Part shown: positions 1 to 9,062 of the stretch, piece by piece
Position numbering within the stretch: position 1 is the stretch's first letter
Layout of the letters: the number at the start of each line of letters is the position of its first letter
DNA from: Mucilaginibacter arboris
GTDB lineage: Bacteria > Bacteroidota > Bacteroidia > Sphingobacteriales > Sphingobacteriaceae
NCBI RefSeq assembly: GCF_009754915.1
Contig: NZ_WPIK01000001.1
Location: 1 to 64,000 of the forward strand
Reading direction: 5' to 3'
DNA: 64,000 nt
Position numbers and translations under genes: made by a program
Notes under the pieces: model-generated
Databases searched by the model: none
Told to the model about the DNA's origin: nothing
The model's input: the letters and a program-made list of their open reading frames with translations, nothing else

Positions 1-46
1 TTAAACTAATTTTTAAGACATTTGTCTAATATTCAAACAAAAAATA

Positions 47-784
47 ATGGAAACAAGAAAAACAGATTACGATTATAAAAACATCATTGAGCTTAGCGGA
101 ACACAGGATACCACGCGCAAATTTATGGCAAATGTTTTTATGTGGATGTTTGTAGCGTTGGGCATATCTGCAGCTATGTCTTACATTTTTTCGCACGATC
201 AGAGCTTATTACAATTACTTTTTAACCCGGAAACAAATTCACGTACAATCTTCGGTACGATTGTAATGTTTTCCCCGCTTGGATTTGTCCTTATGTCTTT
301 CGGCATTAATAAATTATCCTATCCTGTATTACTGCTTTTGTTTATTACTTTTGCAGCATTATTTGGTATTAGTTTAAGCTTTATTTTTCTGGTTTATACT
401 TCAGCATTAATCAGTACAGTATTTTTAACTACTTCTTTGGTTTTTGGAGTTATGGCCGTTGCAGGTTATACCACGCATACAGATTTAACAAAATTTGGTT
501 CTATTTTGATAATGGCTTTATTTGGTATTATCATCGCTTCTTTTGTTAATTTTTTCATGAACAGCGAGCAATTAGATTACATAATTAGTTATATTGGCGT
601 AGCTGTGTTTGTAGGATTAACTGCTTATGATGTACAAAAACTGAAAAGAATTGGTGAAGGTATAGAATACGGAAGCGCATCCGCAGGAAAAATGGCCATT
701 ATGGGCGCTTTAACTTTATACCTTGATTTTATCAACCTTTTCCTGATGTTGTTACGTGTGTTTGGCGGCGGCAGAAGAAGGTAA
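47..784 (+). CDS. Bax inhibitor-1/YccA family membrane protein
   Basis: A 245-residue integral membrane protein of the BI-1/YccA (UPF0005) family. About 45 hydrophilic N-terminal residues are followed by seven hydrophobic segments, the family's usual topology. The late segment with TAYDVQKLK and the following DFINLFLMLLRVFG end are typical of bacterial YccA-like members. Family members act as inner-membrane, pH-sensitive calcium-leak channels or regulators of FtsH-type proteolysis; which role applies here cannot be told from sequence. It stands alone, with a strong hairpin terminator directly downstream. Start is the only reasonable ATG, preceded by an A-rich stretch and no Shine-Dalgarno, as usual in Bacteroidota. 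Family assignment is firm, function open. Confidence 0.9.
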   Translation: METRKTDYDYKNIIELSGTQDTTRKFMANVFMWMFVALGISAAMSYIFSHDQSLLQLLFNPETNSRTIFGTIVMFSPLGFVLMSFGINKLSYPVLLLLFITFAALFGISLSFIFLVYTSALISTVFLTTSLVFGVMAVAGYTTHTDLTKFGSILIMALFGIIIASFVNFFMNSEQLDYIISYIGVAVFVGLTAYDVQKLKRIGEGIEYGSASAGKMAIMGALTLYLDFINLFLMLLRVFGGGRRR

Positions 785-800
785 AATACTGTTTTTATCA
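785..800 (+). repeat. Iterated motif copy (GT type)
   Basis: AATACTGTTTTTATCA directly abuts the stop codon of the preceding gene and is followed by an A-run. It is a copy of the window-wide ATRCT(TC/GT)TTTTAYC motif. Confidence 0.7.
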
Positions 801-802
801 TA

Positions 803-839
803 CAAAAAGCTCTGTCGGAAATTTCGGCGGGGCTTTTTT
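803..839 (+). terminator. Rho-independent terminator
   Basis: AAAAAGCTCTGTCGG pairs with TCGGCGGGGCTTTTTT, including several G-U pairs, around an AAATT loop and ends in a T-run. It closes the Bax-inhibitor-like gene and insulates it from the riboswitch downstream. Confidence 0.8.
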
Positions 840-889
840 ATTGCATGTTAATGATTGCATATTAACGCTTATTTATGCAGATTTGCAGT

Positions 890-998
890 GCTTATGGAGA
901 AAGACGGAGGGATTAGACCCAACGATGTCTTAGCAACCTGTGCTTACAAGGTGCTACATTCTACTCTAACCAAACTTTTTAGTTGGAGACAGATAAGC
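890..998 (+). promoter_or_regulatory. SAM-I (S-box) riboswitch upstream of metH
   Basis: The stretch carries the S-box core in order: a P1 strand GCTTAT (890-895), GGAGGGATTAGACCC, TTAGCAACCTG, AAGGTGCTACATTC, and the closing P1 strand ATAAGC (993-998). Known S-box RNAs bind S-adenosylmethionine and turn off methionine genes. Here it precedes metH, with metF further down, so SAM feedback on methionine synthesis is expected. I see no clean intrinsic terminator between it and the metH start; a second ATAAG at 1031-1035 followed by a T-run could be an alternative partner of the P1 5' strand. Confidence 0.88.
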
Positions 999-1056
999 GA
1001 AAGGCAAACCAATCCACCGGACTTTTCGACATAAGATTTTTTTAGTAGCAAGTATT

Positions 1057-1122
1057 AAGTATCAAGACAAAAAGTCGCAGATAGATTTGTACTTGATACC
1101 GGATACTTTCGACTTGATACTT
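1057..1122. repeat. Inverted repeat just before metH
   Basis: AAGTATCAAG (1057-1066) and CTTGATACTT (1113-1122) are perfect inverted copies, with another CTTGATACC between them. It is a loose palindromic spacer element lying between the riboswitch and the metH ATG at 1127, so it could be part of the expression platform or simply an inserted dispersed element. Confidence 0.6.
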
Positions 1123-1126
1123 TACA

Positions 1127-4100
1127 ATGAATATCGAACAAGAATTACAAAAACGCATCCTGATTATTGATGGTGCGATGGGCACCATGATCCAGCGTTA
1201 TCAGCTTTCAGAAGAGGATTTTCGGGGAGAACGTTTCCGCGATCATCCTTCTGATTTAAAAGGCAACAACGATTTGCTGAACATCACCCGTCCGGATATT
1301 ATCAAAGCAATACATGCAGAATATTTAGATGCCGGGGCAGATATTATCGAAACCAACACGTTTAGCACGCAACGCATCTCTTTGGCCGATTATCACCTGG
1401 AAGAATTAGCTTACGAGTTAAGCTTTGAAGGTGCAAAAATAGCACGCGAAGTAGCGGATGAATACAATTTAAAAACACCGGAAAAACCCCGTTTTGTGGC
1501 CGGCGCTGTTGGCCCAACTAACCGTACGGCTTCACTTTCTCCGGATGTAAATGATCCCGGCTATCGTGCCGTAACGTTTGATGACCTGGAAGAAGCTTAC
1601 TACGAGCAGGTACGGGGCTTGGTTGATGGCGGTTCTGATGTGCTTTTGGTAGAAACTATTTTTGATACGCTGAATGCGAAAGCAGCGTTGTTTGCCATTA
1701 ACCGCTATGCTTCTTTTACCGGCAAAAAATTGCCAATCATGATTTCCGGAACCATTACGGATGCTTCCGGCCGTACACTTTCCGGTCAAACGGTAGAAGC
1801 TTTCTGGAATTCCATCCGCCACGCTAACCTGCTTTCTGTTGGTTTAAATTGCGCTTTGGGTGCCAAAGATATGCGTCCGCATTTGGAAGAACTTTCAGAA
1901 AAAGCTGATGTTTACATTTCCGCTTATCCAAATGCGGGCTTACCCAATGAGTTCGGCGCTTATGATGAAGTTCCGCACGAAACAGCACATCTGGTAGAAG
2001 ATTTCCTGCAATCGGGCTTTGTAAATATCGTAGGCGGCTGCTGCGGAACAACACCGGAACATATCAAATGTATCGCAGAAAAAGCAGCAAAATATCCTCC
2101 CAGACAAAAACCCAAAATAGAACCTTTTATGCGTTTAAGCGGACTGGAAGCAGTTACCATTACACCTGAAAGTATTTTTGTAAACATTGGAGAACGAACG
2201 AACATTACCGGATCGCCTAAGTTTTCAAAGTTGATTTTAGCAGAAAATTATGAAGAAGCTTTAACCGTTGCCCGCCAGCAGGTGGAAGGCGGCGCGCAGG
2301 TGATCGATATCAATATGGACGAAGGTATGATTGATTCTGAAGCGGTAATGGTAAAATTCCTGAACCTGGTTGCTTCCGAACCTGATATTGCCAAGCTTCC
2401 CATCATGGTCGATTCTTCTAAATGGATCGTTATTGAAGCCGGATTAAAATGTTTACAAGGAAAAGGCATCGTTAATTCCATCTCCCTGAAAGAAGGCGAA
2501 GAAAAATTTAAAGAATATGCCCGCAAAATTCTGAGTTACGGTGCGGCAGTTGTAGTGATGGCTTTTGATGAGAACGGTCAGGCGGATAATTACGAGCGCC
2601 GCATTGAGATTTGCAAACGCAGCTATGATATATTAGTTAATGAACTTGGCTTTCCTCCGCAGGATATCATCTTCGACCCAAACATTTTAACGGTTGCCAC
2701 CGGTTTGGAGGAGCATAATAATTATGCAGTCGATTTTATAAACGCTACACGCTGGATCAAGCAAAACCTGCCGATGGCAAAAGTAAGCGGCGGCGTAAGT
2801 AATATTTCTTTCTCTTTCAGAGGGAATAATGTAGTGCGCGAAGCGATGCATTCAGCTTTTCTATATCATGCCATTCAGGCCGGAATGGACATGGGCATCG
2901 TAAACGCCGGTATGCTGGAAGTTTACGAGCAAATCCCCAAAGATTTACTGGAACTGGTTGAAGACGTGTTGTTAAACCGCCGCGATGATGCAACTGAACG
3001 ACTGGTCACTTTTGCTGATACCATAAAAAGCAAGGGAAAAGAAGTAGTGCGTGATGAAGAATGGCGCAAAGGGACGGTAGAAGAACGGCTTTCGCACGCA
3101 CTGGTGAAAGGAATTATCGAATATTTGGATAACGATGTGGAAGAAGCACGCCTAAAAGCCGAAAAACCATTAGACGTAATTGAAGGCCCATTGATGGACG
3201 GGATGAACATTGTGGGCGATTTATTTGGTGCCGGGAAAATGTTTCTGCCGCAGGTGGTAAAATCTGCCCGGGTAATGAAAAAAGCGGTGGCTTATCTGCT
3301 ACCATTTATTGAGCTGGAAAAACAGCGGGTTATTGATGCTGGGGAAGATTCGAGCGGAAGCAGAGCCAACGCCGGTAAAATATTAATGGCCACTGTTAAG
3401 GGTGATGTGCATGATATTGGTAAAAATATAGTAGGCGTAGTGTTAGCATGTAATAATTTTGAGATTATTGATCTGGGTGTAATGGTTCCAGCCCAACGCA
3501 TTATTGAAGAGGCCAAAAAGCAGAAAGTTGACATTATCGGTTTGAGCGGATTAATTACGCCTTCGTTGGATGAAATGGTGCACTTTGCCAAGGAAATGGA
3601 GCGTGAGGGCTTTACTATTCCGTTAATTATTGGTGGCGCAACAACATCGCGCATACATGCGGCAGTAAAGATTGACCCCAATTATTCAGGGCCGGTAATA
3701 CACGGAATAGATGCTTCCCGAAGTGTTACGATGTGCAGCAATTTAATGAATAAGGACAACAGGGATACCTATATTTTAGGTATAAAAGAAGAATATGCAA
3801 AAGCACGCGAAGCACATTTAAATAAACGTGTGGACAAGAAATTTATGCCGGTAAAAGAAGCATGTGAGCAGAAGTTTCAATTGAGCTTAGACGGAGCTAT
3901 CACACCAAAACCAAGTTTCCTCGGCACAAAAACAATTAAAGATTTTCCGTTGGAAGATTTGATCCCTTACATCGACTGGACACCGTTCTTCCATACCTGG
4001 GAATTACGCGGAAGTTATCCAAAGATATTTAACGACACATTTGTAGGTGCAGAAGCCAAAAAACTATTTGATGATGCACAGAAATTACTTCAGGAAATTG

Positions 4101-4816
4101 TAGCAAAAAAACTGTTGCAAGCTAATGGAGTAGTTGGTTTCTGGCCGGCAAATGCAGTTGGTGACGATATTGAACTTTATACGGATGAAACCCGAACAAA
4201 AGTTTTAGATACCATCTATACGCTTCGCCAGCAGGCAGAAAAACCAAAAGGCGAACCTTATTATGCACTTGCTGATTTTATCGCACAAAAATCTTCAGGC
4301 GTTCCTGATTACTGGGGAGGATTTGCCGTGACAGCAGGTTTAGGTTGTGATGAACTGGTAGCCAAATTTGAAGCAGACCATGATGATTACAACAGCATTA
4401 TGGCAAAAGCTTTAGCTGATCGTTTGGCCGAAGCTTTTGCAGAAAAAATGCACGAGCTTGTTCGCCGCGAATATTGGGGTTATGCTAAAGACGAACACTT
4501 GAGCAATGAAGAGATGATTAAGGAAAAATACCAAGGCATTCGTCCCGCGCCAGGTTATCCGGCTTGTCCTGACCATACAGAAAAATGGACTTTATTTAAG
4601 CTGCTAAATGCAGAAGAAAATACAGGGATGTATCTAACAGAAAGCTTAGCAATGATGCCAGCTTCTTCTGTCAGCGGTTTTTACTTTGCACATCCTCAAG
4701 CTAAATATTTTGGATTAGGCAAAATCACCAAAGATCAGGTAGAAGATTATGCCCAAAGAAAAAATATGCCGATAGAAGAAGTAGAGCGGTGGCTGAGCCC
4801 GAATCTTTCGTATTGA
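1127..4816 (+). CDS. metH: Cobalamin-dependent methionine synthase
   Basis: Full-length MetH (1229 residues; E. coli 1227). It transfers the methyl group of 5-methyltetrahydrofolate to homocysteine through cobalamin. The homocysteine-binding domain covers about 1-325 with zinc-ligand cysteines in GLNCALGA and [10 protein letters not shown]. The pterin domain (about 345-610) begins [11 protein letters not shown]. The cobalamin module (about 645-890) holds DVHDIG at 760-765, with H762 the cobalt ligand, and GLSGLITPS. The C-terminal SAM-dependent reactivation domain (about 905-1229) contains the [12 protein letters not shown] signature. The gene is under a SAM-I riboswitch, and metF follows two genes downstream, giving a methyl-supply unit. 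No lesions seen. Confidence 0.98.
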   Translation: MNIEQELQKRILIIDGAMGTMIQRYQLSEEDFRGERFRDHPSDLKGNNDLLNITRPDIIKAIHAEYLDAGADIIETNTFSTQRISLADYHLEELAYELSFEGAKIAREVADEYNLKTPEKPRFVAGAVGPTNRTASLSPDVNDPGYRAVTFDDLEEAYYEQVRGLVDGGSDVLLVETIFDTLNAKAALFAINRYASFTGKKLPIMISGTITDASGRTLSGQTVEAFWNSIRHANLLSVGLNCALGAKDMRPHLEELSEKADVYISAYPNAGLPNEFGAYDEVPHETAHLVEDFLQSGFVNIVGGCCGTTPEHIKCIAEKAAKYPPRQKPKIEPFMRLSGLEAVTITPESIFVNIGERTNITGSPKFSKLILAENYEEALTVARQQVEGGAQVIDINMDEGMIDSEAVMVKFLNLVASEPDIAKLPIMVDSSKWIVIEAGLKCLQGKGIVNSISLKEGEEKFKEYARKILSYGAAVVVMAFDENGQADNYERRIEICKRSYDILVNELGFPPQDIIFDPNILTVATGLEEHNNYAVDFINATRWIKQNLPMAKVSGGVSNISFSFRGNNVVREAMHSAFLYHAIQAGMDMGIVNAGMLEVYEQIPKDLLELVEDVLLNRRDDATERLVTFADTIKSKGKEVVRDEEWRKGTVEERLSHALVKGIIEYLDNDVEEARLKAEKPLDVIEGPLMDGMNIVGDLFGAGKMFLPQVVKSARVMKKAVAYLLPFIELEKQRVIDAGEDSSGSRANAGKILMATVKGDVHDIGKNIVGVVLACNNFEIIDLGVMVPAQRIIEEAKKQKVDIIGLSGLITPSLDEMVHFAKEMEREGFTIPLIIGGATTSRIHAAVKIDPNYSGPVIHGIDASRSVTMCSNLMNKDNRDTYILGIKEEYAKAREAHLNKRVDKKFMPVKEACEQKFQLSLDGAITPKPSFLGTKTIKDFPLEDLIPYIDWTPFFHTWELRGSYPKIFNDTFVGAEAKKLFDDAQKLLQEIVAKKLLQANGVVGFWPANAVGDDIELYTDETRTKVLDTIYTLRQQAEKPKGEPYYALADFIAQKSSGVPDYWGGFAVTAGLGCDELVAKFEADHDDYNSIMAKALADRLAEAFAEKMHELVRREYWGYAKDEHLSNEEMIKEKYQGIRPAPGYPACPDHTEKWTLFKLLNAEENTGMYLTESLAMMPASSVSGFYFAHPQAKYFGLGKITKDQVEDYAQRKNMPIEEVERWLSPNLSY

Positions 4817-4878
4817 AAAAGATCGAGGAGTGAAGAATGAAGATATGTATGGTTGCAAATAAATTCGACTATTAAATT

Positions 4879-5241
4879 ATGACTTTTACAGATTTGGATG
4901 CCTGGAAAGAAGCAAGGGCATTAGTTAAAATAGTTTATCTGTGTATTGAACGTTTTCCGAAAGAAGAAGTTTATGGCTTACAATCTCAAATAAAAAGAGC
5001 TGCAATCTCGATTCCTTCCAATATTGCTGAAGGTTGTGGCCGCAATCAGCCGAAAGACATGATGCGTTTTTATTATATCGCCCGAGGCTCTGCTTACGAA
5101 TTAGAAACACAACTTTACCTTTCGCTCGACCTTAATTTTATTGATGAAACTGAACTAAAACTCATGTTAGAAAAACTTAAAAAAATCAGAATTTTGCTGG
5201 CGGGTCTTATCACTTATCAAAATAATCAACTCAACAAATAG
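4879..5241 (+). CDS. Four-helix-bundle protein (23S rRNA intervening-sequence type)
   Basis: A 120-residue helical protein with the family's hallmarks: an N-terminal LDAWKEARALV, a central QIKRAAISIPSNIAEGCGR, and YYIARGSAYELETQL. The family (TIGR02436) was named for ORFs in 23S rRNA intervening sequences, but many copies, like this one, sit alone between metabolic genes. Members form pentameric four-helix bundles; no biochemical role is established. It interrupts the metH-metF pair, with 62 bp before and 84 bp after it. The flanking spacer has a short direct repeat, which hints at insertion but does not prove it. Confidence 0.9.
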   Translation: MTFTDLDAWKEARALVKIVYLCIERFPKEEVYGLQSQIKRAAISIPSNIAEGCGRNQPKDMMRFYYIARGSAYELETQLYLSLDLNFIDETELKLMLEKLKKIRILLAGLITYQNNQLNK

Positions 5242-5242
5242 T

Positions 5243-5303
5243 TATATCCTTTTTCCCACTCTGATAATCATCAATTTTACAAACCATTTATATCCTTTTT
5301 CCC
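5243..5303 (+). repeat. Short direct repeat in the spacer before metF
   Basis: TATATCCTTTTTCCC occurs at 5243-5257 and again at 5289-5303, a perfect 15-base repeat 46 bp apart downstream of the four-helix-bundle gene. It could be a local duplication linked to insertion of that gene. Confidence 0.55.
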
Positions 5304-5325
5304 CGCTCCCCGCTCTTATAACCTC

Positions 5326-6279
5326 ATGAAAATTACCGATCATATTAAAAACGCCAACGGCAAAACACTTTTTTCTTTTGAACTTTTACCGCCGATTAAA
5401 GGACATGGCATCCAGGGAATTTTTGACGCGATTGACCCGCTGATGGAACTCAATCCTCCTTTTATCGATGTTACTTCACTGCGTGAAGATTCTTTTTATA
5501 AAGAACGCGACAATGGATTGTTAGAAAAAGTAACATACCGGAAGCGCCCCGGAACAGTTGCCGTTTGTGCAGCCATCATGAACAGATATAAGGTAGATGC
5601 TGTCCCGCATTTACTTTGTGGCGGCTTTACCAAAGAGGAAACCGAATATGCCTTGATCGACCTGCAATTTCTGGGCATTGACAATGTTTTGGTTTTACGA
5701 GGAGATGCCCGGAAAGGCGATGCTGGTTTTATACCTACTCCCGGCGGACATACTTATGCTACAGAATTGCTGGAACAGGTAGTGAACATGAACAACGGCA
5801 TTTACCTGCACGAAGACCACGAATCTTTTAAAACTGATTTTTGTGTTGGCATTGCGGCTTATCCGGAGAAACATTTTGAAGCGCCCAACTTAAAAACCGA
5901 CTTTCAGTTCCTGAAAAAGAAGGTTGATCTCGGCGCAGATTTTATGGTTACTCAAATGTTTTTTGATAACAATAAATACCGGGAATTTGTAAAATGCTGC
6001 CGAGAAAACGGAATTAATATTCCAATTATTCCCGGACTAAAACCACTTACAACGGCAAAACAGCTCATCAATCTGCCAAAAATATTTCATATCGATATCC
6101 CCGAAGATTTGAGCGATGCGGTACAAGCTTGCAAAAACGATAAGGAAGTAAGAGAAGTTGGTATCGAATGGATGATTAACCAGTGCAAAGAATTAAAGGA
6201 AATAGGCGCACCGGTTTTACATTTTTATACGATGGGAAATGCGGAACCGACTAAAAGAATTGCAAAAGCGGTATTTTAA
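5326..6279 (+). CDS. metF: Methylenetetrahydrofolate reductase (NAD(P)H)
   Basis: 317 residues; E. coli MetF has 296. It reduces 5,10-methylene-THF to 5-methyl-THF, the methyl donor used by the MetH encoded upstream. It is a TIM-barrel flavoprotein: FSFELLPP carries the catalytic glutamate (E19), LVLRGD lies near residue 120 and VTQMFFD near 210, matching family FAD- and folate-binding segments. Close linkage to metH fits shared control, although the four-helix gene lies between. The 3' end runs into a bidirectional hairpin shared with the converging HAD gene. Confidence 0.97.
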   Translation: MKITDHIKNANGKTLFSFELLPPIKGHGIQGIFDAIDPLMELNPPFIDVTSLREDSFYKERDNGLLEKVTYRKRPGTVAVCAAIMNRYKVDAVPHLLCGGFTKEETEYALIDLQFLGIDNVLVLRGDARKGDAGFIPTPGGHTYATELLEQVVNMNNGIYLHEDHESFKTDFCVGIAAYPEKHFEAPNLKTDFQFLKKKVDLGADFMVTQMFFDNNKYREFVKCCRENGINIPIIPGLKPLTTAKQLINLPKIFHIDIPEDLSDAVQACKNDKEVREVGIEWMINQCKELKEIGAPVLHFYTMGNAEPTKRIAKAVF

Positions 6280-6288
6280 TTTTAGGTT

Positions 6289-6302
6289 GATAAAAGAAGC
6301 AT
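6289..6302 (-). repeat. Iterated motif copy (TC type)
   Basis: Minus-strand ATGCTTCTTTTATC followed by AACCTAAAATT, one of the best extended-consensus copies. It lies between the converging metF and HAD genes, and its first bases overlap the stem of the hairpin at 6298-6343. Confidence 0.75.
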
Positions 6303-6343
6303 TACAAGATTAAGGTTACAAAACTTCTAAATCTTGTAATGCT
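6298..6343. terminator. Bidirectional hairpin between metF and HAD gene
   Basis: AGCATTACAAGATT (6298-6311) and AATCTTGTAATGCT (6330-6343) are a perfect 14-bp inverted repeat with T-rich tails on both sides. The right arm includes the last codons of the HAD gene. It probably terminates both converging transcripts. Confidence 0.75.
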
Positions 6344-6921
6344 TTTTCCAATTCTTCTGCCGATGTAAACCGAATAGATTCAATTCCCAATTTCCTTGCG
6401 GCTTCCACATTTCGCAAATTATCATCGATAAAAACAGCATCTTCCGGTTTAACCTGATAACGGTCAAATAAAATCTGGAAGAAAGCGGCTTCGGGTTTGC
6501 GAATGCCTTCATCGCCCGAAACCACAATGCCATCAAACCAGTTTAAAAAATCAAACTCGCGCAAGGCTATCGGGAAAAGTTCTGCCGACCAGTTTGTTAG
6601 CGCATAAAATTTATACTTACCGGTAGCTTTTAGCTTTTTGAAAATATCAACAGTTCCTTCAATGGGCCCGTTTAGCATTTCTTCCCAGCGGTCGTAATAA
6701 GCGCTGATTTCTTCTTTATGATGCGGATATCGTTCAATTAAAGCTTTTGTTCCCGCTTCTAAAGAACGTCCGGCATCCTGTTCTTCGTTCCAGGCCAGCG
6801 TACAAATATTTTCCAGGAAATGATTGGCTTTTTCCTCAGAACCAAAGATCTTGTTGTATAAAATTTTAGGTTCCCAATTGATTAGAACGTTGCCTAAATC
6901 AAAAATAATAGTGTTGATCAT
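6316..6921 (-). CDS. HAD family hydrolase (subfamily IA)
   Basis: 201-residue haloacid-dehalogenase-type phosphatase. Motif I is IFDLGNVL near residue 8, with D9 the expected nucleophile; the usual second Asp is Gly, as in YihX-like members. ALTNWS supplies motif II, a lysine follows in GIRKPEAAFF (motif III), and VFIDDNLRNVEAA is motif IV. The YihX branch dephosphorylates sugar phosphates such as glucose-1-phosphate, so a small phospho-sugar substrate is plausible but not shown. A GT-type motif copy (6427-6440) lies inside motif IV. The gene lies just 8 bp downstream of the vapC remnant on the same strand. Confidence 0.88.
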   Translation of the reverse strand: MINTIIFDLGNVLINWEPKILYNKIFGSEEKANHFLENICTLAWNEEQDAGRSLEAGTKALIERYPHHKEEISAYYDRWEEMLNGPIEGTVDIFKKLKATGKYKFYALTNWSAELFPIALREFDFLNWFDGIVVSGDEGIRKPEAAFFQILFDRYQVKPEDAVFIDDNLRNVEAARKLGIESIRFTSAEELEKALQDLEVL

Positions 6922-6929
6922 CGAAATAA

Positions 6930-7351
6930 TTAATCGATAAAAGTTGTTAAAAATTCTTGCGGAGAATAAATGGGCAGCGAAGGAATGCCCTGCTTTTGAA
7001 ACTGCTTATCAAAGGTAATTACATAATCTAGTTTATGTTGTAGAGCCGTATAATATTGCAAAGCATCCTCTACATCCGGCATTACTGACGCAATAGCCAA
7101 AACAGCCGTTTTATGATTGCAGTCAATCGTTTCTATATCTTCTAAAAGTTCCAATAAAAGAAATTTTGTGGTTTCAATCCCCAAAGATTTTTTTACCTAG
7201 TATGAAGTAATATGAATAATCGCGGGTGTAACAAAAACTTTGTTAGGAAAGTAAAGGGTTTCTTTAAGCAAGCGTTGCGATTCCTCAAACTTATCTCTTT
7301 CCAGCAAAACTCTATCAAAACATTTGCATCTAACAGTATTTTAAAAGCCAT
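6930..7351 (-). pseudogene. Broken PIN-domain (VapC-like) toxin
   Basis: Read from the ATG at 7351 the product begins MAFKILLDANVL, the usual start of a PIN-domain ribonuclease with its first acidic residue. A one-base loss near 7310-7318 then shifts the frame. The following frame reads RVLLERDKFEESQRLL, which is family-like, but meets an in-frame TAG at 7197-7199. Beyond it the frame continues as GIETTKFLLLELLED and DYVITFDKQF to the end, the last acidic PIN segment. Two independent lesions therefore destroy the gene. It overlaps the antitoxin gene by 11 nt. In intact systems the toxin cleaves RNA. Confidence 0.8.
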
Positions 7352-7592
7352 ATTTTGCAGCGTTATCTTCGTAATAAGCTTTTTTAAAATCCTGAATATC
7401 CGTAAACTTTTCTTTAATATCCAGCTGCTTCACCATTTCGAAAATGTTGGATTTTCTTTTTGGCTTGGTAAGCTGTTTAAAATAATCTTCAACCAATTCT
7501 GAAACGCTAACCTGATTTTCAGCAGCGTAGCATTTTGCTTTAGAAAGCAAACTTTCTTCAATAGTAAGGTTTACCCGACTTTTCATAATCAA
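7341..7592 (-). CDS. Antitoxin of a VapBC-like pair (DUF6364-type)
   Basis: 83-residue small protein with an N-terminal ribbon-helix-helix-like segment (SRVNLTIEESLLSKAKCYAAE) suited to operator binding, and a charged C-terminal tail that would wrap the toxin. The layout resembles DUF6364-type antitoxins beside PIN toxins. Its last codons overlap the start of the toxin remnant, the usual coupling. The reading frame is intact although the toxin is broken, so it may persist as a free DNA-binding protein. Start may be M1 or M3 (MIMKSR); the sequence does not decide. Confidence 0.75.
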   Translation of the reverse strand: MIMKSRVNLTIEESLLSKAKCYAAENQVSVSELVEDYFKQLTKPKRKSNIFEMVKQLDIKEKFTDIQDFKKAYYEDNAAKYGF

Positions 7593-7629
7593 ATATACGC
7601 ATAAATAAAATTAGTGTACACTAATACTG

Positions 7630-7643
7630 ATGCTTCTTTTATC
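7630..7643 (+). repeat. Iterated motif copy (TC type)
   Basis: ATGCTTCTTTTATC followed by ACCTAAAAATC in the 63-bp spacer between thrC and the TA remnant. It is one of the clearest extended copies. Confidence 0.75.
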
Positions 7644-7655
7644 ACCTAAAAATCT

Positions 7656-8978
7656 TCAAACTGAAGTTCCTTCCTCTGCCAATAAATATGCCTTAAAAGA
7701 AGCATAATCTGTTCCCAAAGCATCTGCTTGTTTTGGTTTTTCTTCCAGTTCCAGCACTTGTTCTGGTATTTCAATATCGGCAGCAATTTCATCCGAAAAA
7801 ACATCAGGGAATTTACAAGGATGGGCCGTGGCTAAAAAAACGCCAGTATTTTCCTGCTGCGGATGTTGCTTTTGCCAAGCATTAAGCGCCAGATAAGCAA
7901 TTGCGGTATGCGGACAAACTACATAATCATACAAATGGTAAACTTCTGCAATAGCATCTTTTGTTTGCTCATCATTAAAACTGTAACCACTAACTAATTT
8001 GGTTATTGCTGATTGATCTTCCTGAAACAGATCCATAATGCGTGCCCAATTGCTTGGATTGCCTACATCCATTGCATTGGAAATGGTTGCTACGGAAGGT
8101 TTGGGTTGATAAATACCGCCGTTTAAAAAAGTGGGAACGGTATCATTCGCGTTGGTGGCAGCAATAAACTGTTTCACCGGCAAACCCATTTTCCTGGCCA
8201 GCAAACCAGCGCCGATGTTGCCGAAATTTCCGCTGGGAACAGAGAAAACCACATCCTTTTTACCTTCCCGCTGCAATTGCGCAACGGCATTGAAATAGTA
8301 AAAAGTTTGGGGGATTAAACGGGAAATATTGATGGAATTAGCAGAAGTCAGCCGGAATTTTTCATTCAGTTCTGCATCTACAAAAGCTTGTTTTACCAAT
8401 GCCTGGCAATCATCAAAAGTACCGTCAATTTCGATGGCACGAATGTTTTGTCCGTTGGTGGTTAACTGCAATTCCTGTATCGGGCTAACTTTTCCTTTCG
8501 GATATAAAATGGTAACCAAAGTGTTCGGCACGCCTAAAAAACCTAAAGCCACCGCGCCGCCGGTATCGCCGGAAGTGGCTACCAGAACATTCAGTTCTTT
8601 TTCACCTTCACGAAGAAAATAAGCCATTACGCGGCTCATAAAACGGGCGCCAAAATCTTTAAAAGCAAGCGATGGCCCGTGGAAAAGTTCGAGCACATAT
8701 TGATCTTCAGTCAGTTTTACAACCGGCGCCGGGAAGTTGATCGCATCATCAATAATTGCTTTTAAATCTCCGGAAGGAATAATGCCTTGCAGCAAATTAT
8801 CCGCAACGCGAAAAGCAATTTCGGGCAAAGAAAATTGGTGCAGGTTTTCGATGAAATCATCCGGCAAACGAGGTATTTCAACTGGCATATATAAGCCTTT
8901 ATCCTGCGGCAAACTGTTAAAAACAGCTTCCTGAAAAGATACTTCGTAAGTTTTATTATTGGTACTGTAGAGTTTCAT
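7656..8978 (-). CDS. thrC: Threonine synthase
   Basis: 440-residue PLP enzyme converting O-phosphohomoserine to threonine, the last step of the pathway encoded by this operon. The PLP lysine is K107 in GPSLAFKDFGARFM; LVATSGDTGGAVALGF and SVPSGNFGNIGAG bind the phosphates. Length fits the bacterial ThrC class that keeps an N-terminal domain. It is the third gene of thrABC, 84 bp behind thrB; the spacer contains only short purine-rich and ACTTACAACTTACAAC repeats. Expected control is through the attenuator before thrA. Confidence 0.97.
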   Translation of the reverse strand: MKLYSTNNKTYEVSFQEAVFNSLPQDKGLYMPVEIPRLPDDFIENLHQFSLPEIAFRVADNLLQGIIPSGDLKAIIDDAINFPAPVVKLTEDQYVLELFHGPSLAFKDFGARFMSRVMAYFLREGEKELNVLVATSGDTGGAVALGFLGVPNTLVTILYPKGKVSPIQELQLTTNGQNIRAIEIDGTFDDCQALVKQAFVDAELNEKFRLTSANSINISRLIPQTFYYFNAVAQLQREGKKDVVFSVPSGNFGNIGAGLLARKMGLPVKQFIAATNANDTVPTFLNGGIYQPKPSVATISNAMDVGNPSNWARIMDLFQEDQSAITKLVSGYSFNDEQTKDAIAEVYHLYDYVVCPHTAIAYLALNAWQKQHPQQENTGVFLATAHPCKFPDVFSDEIAADIEIPEQVLELEEKPKQADALGTDYASFKAYLLAEEGTSV

Positions 8979-9062
8979 TTTTTATAAGAGGTTAAAGGTG
9001 AAGGGCTGAAAGGTGAAAGGAACTGGCAACTCGCAACTTACAACTTACAACCGGAAACAGAA

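Noticed and set aside
7212-7502. Plus-strand 96-residue frame over the VapBC-like region
   Set aside because: It is the antisense shadow of the toxin and antitoxin genes and has no family features.
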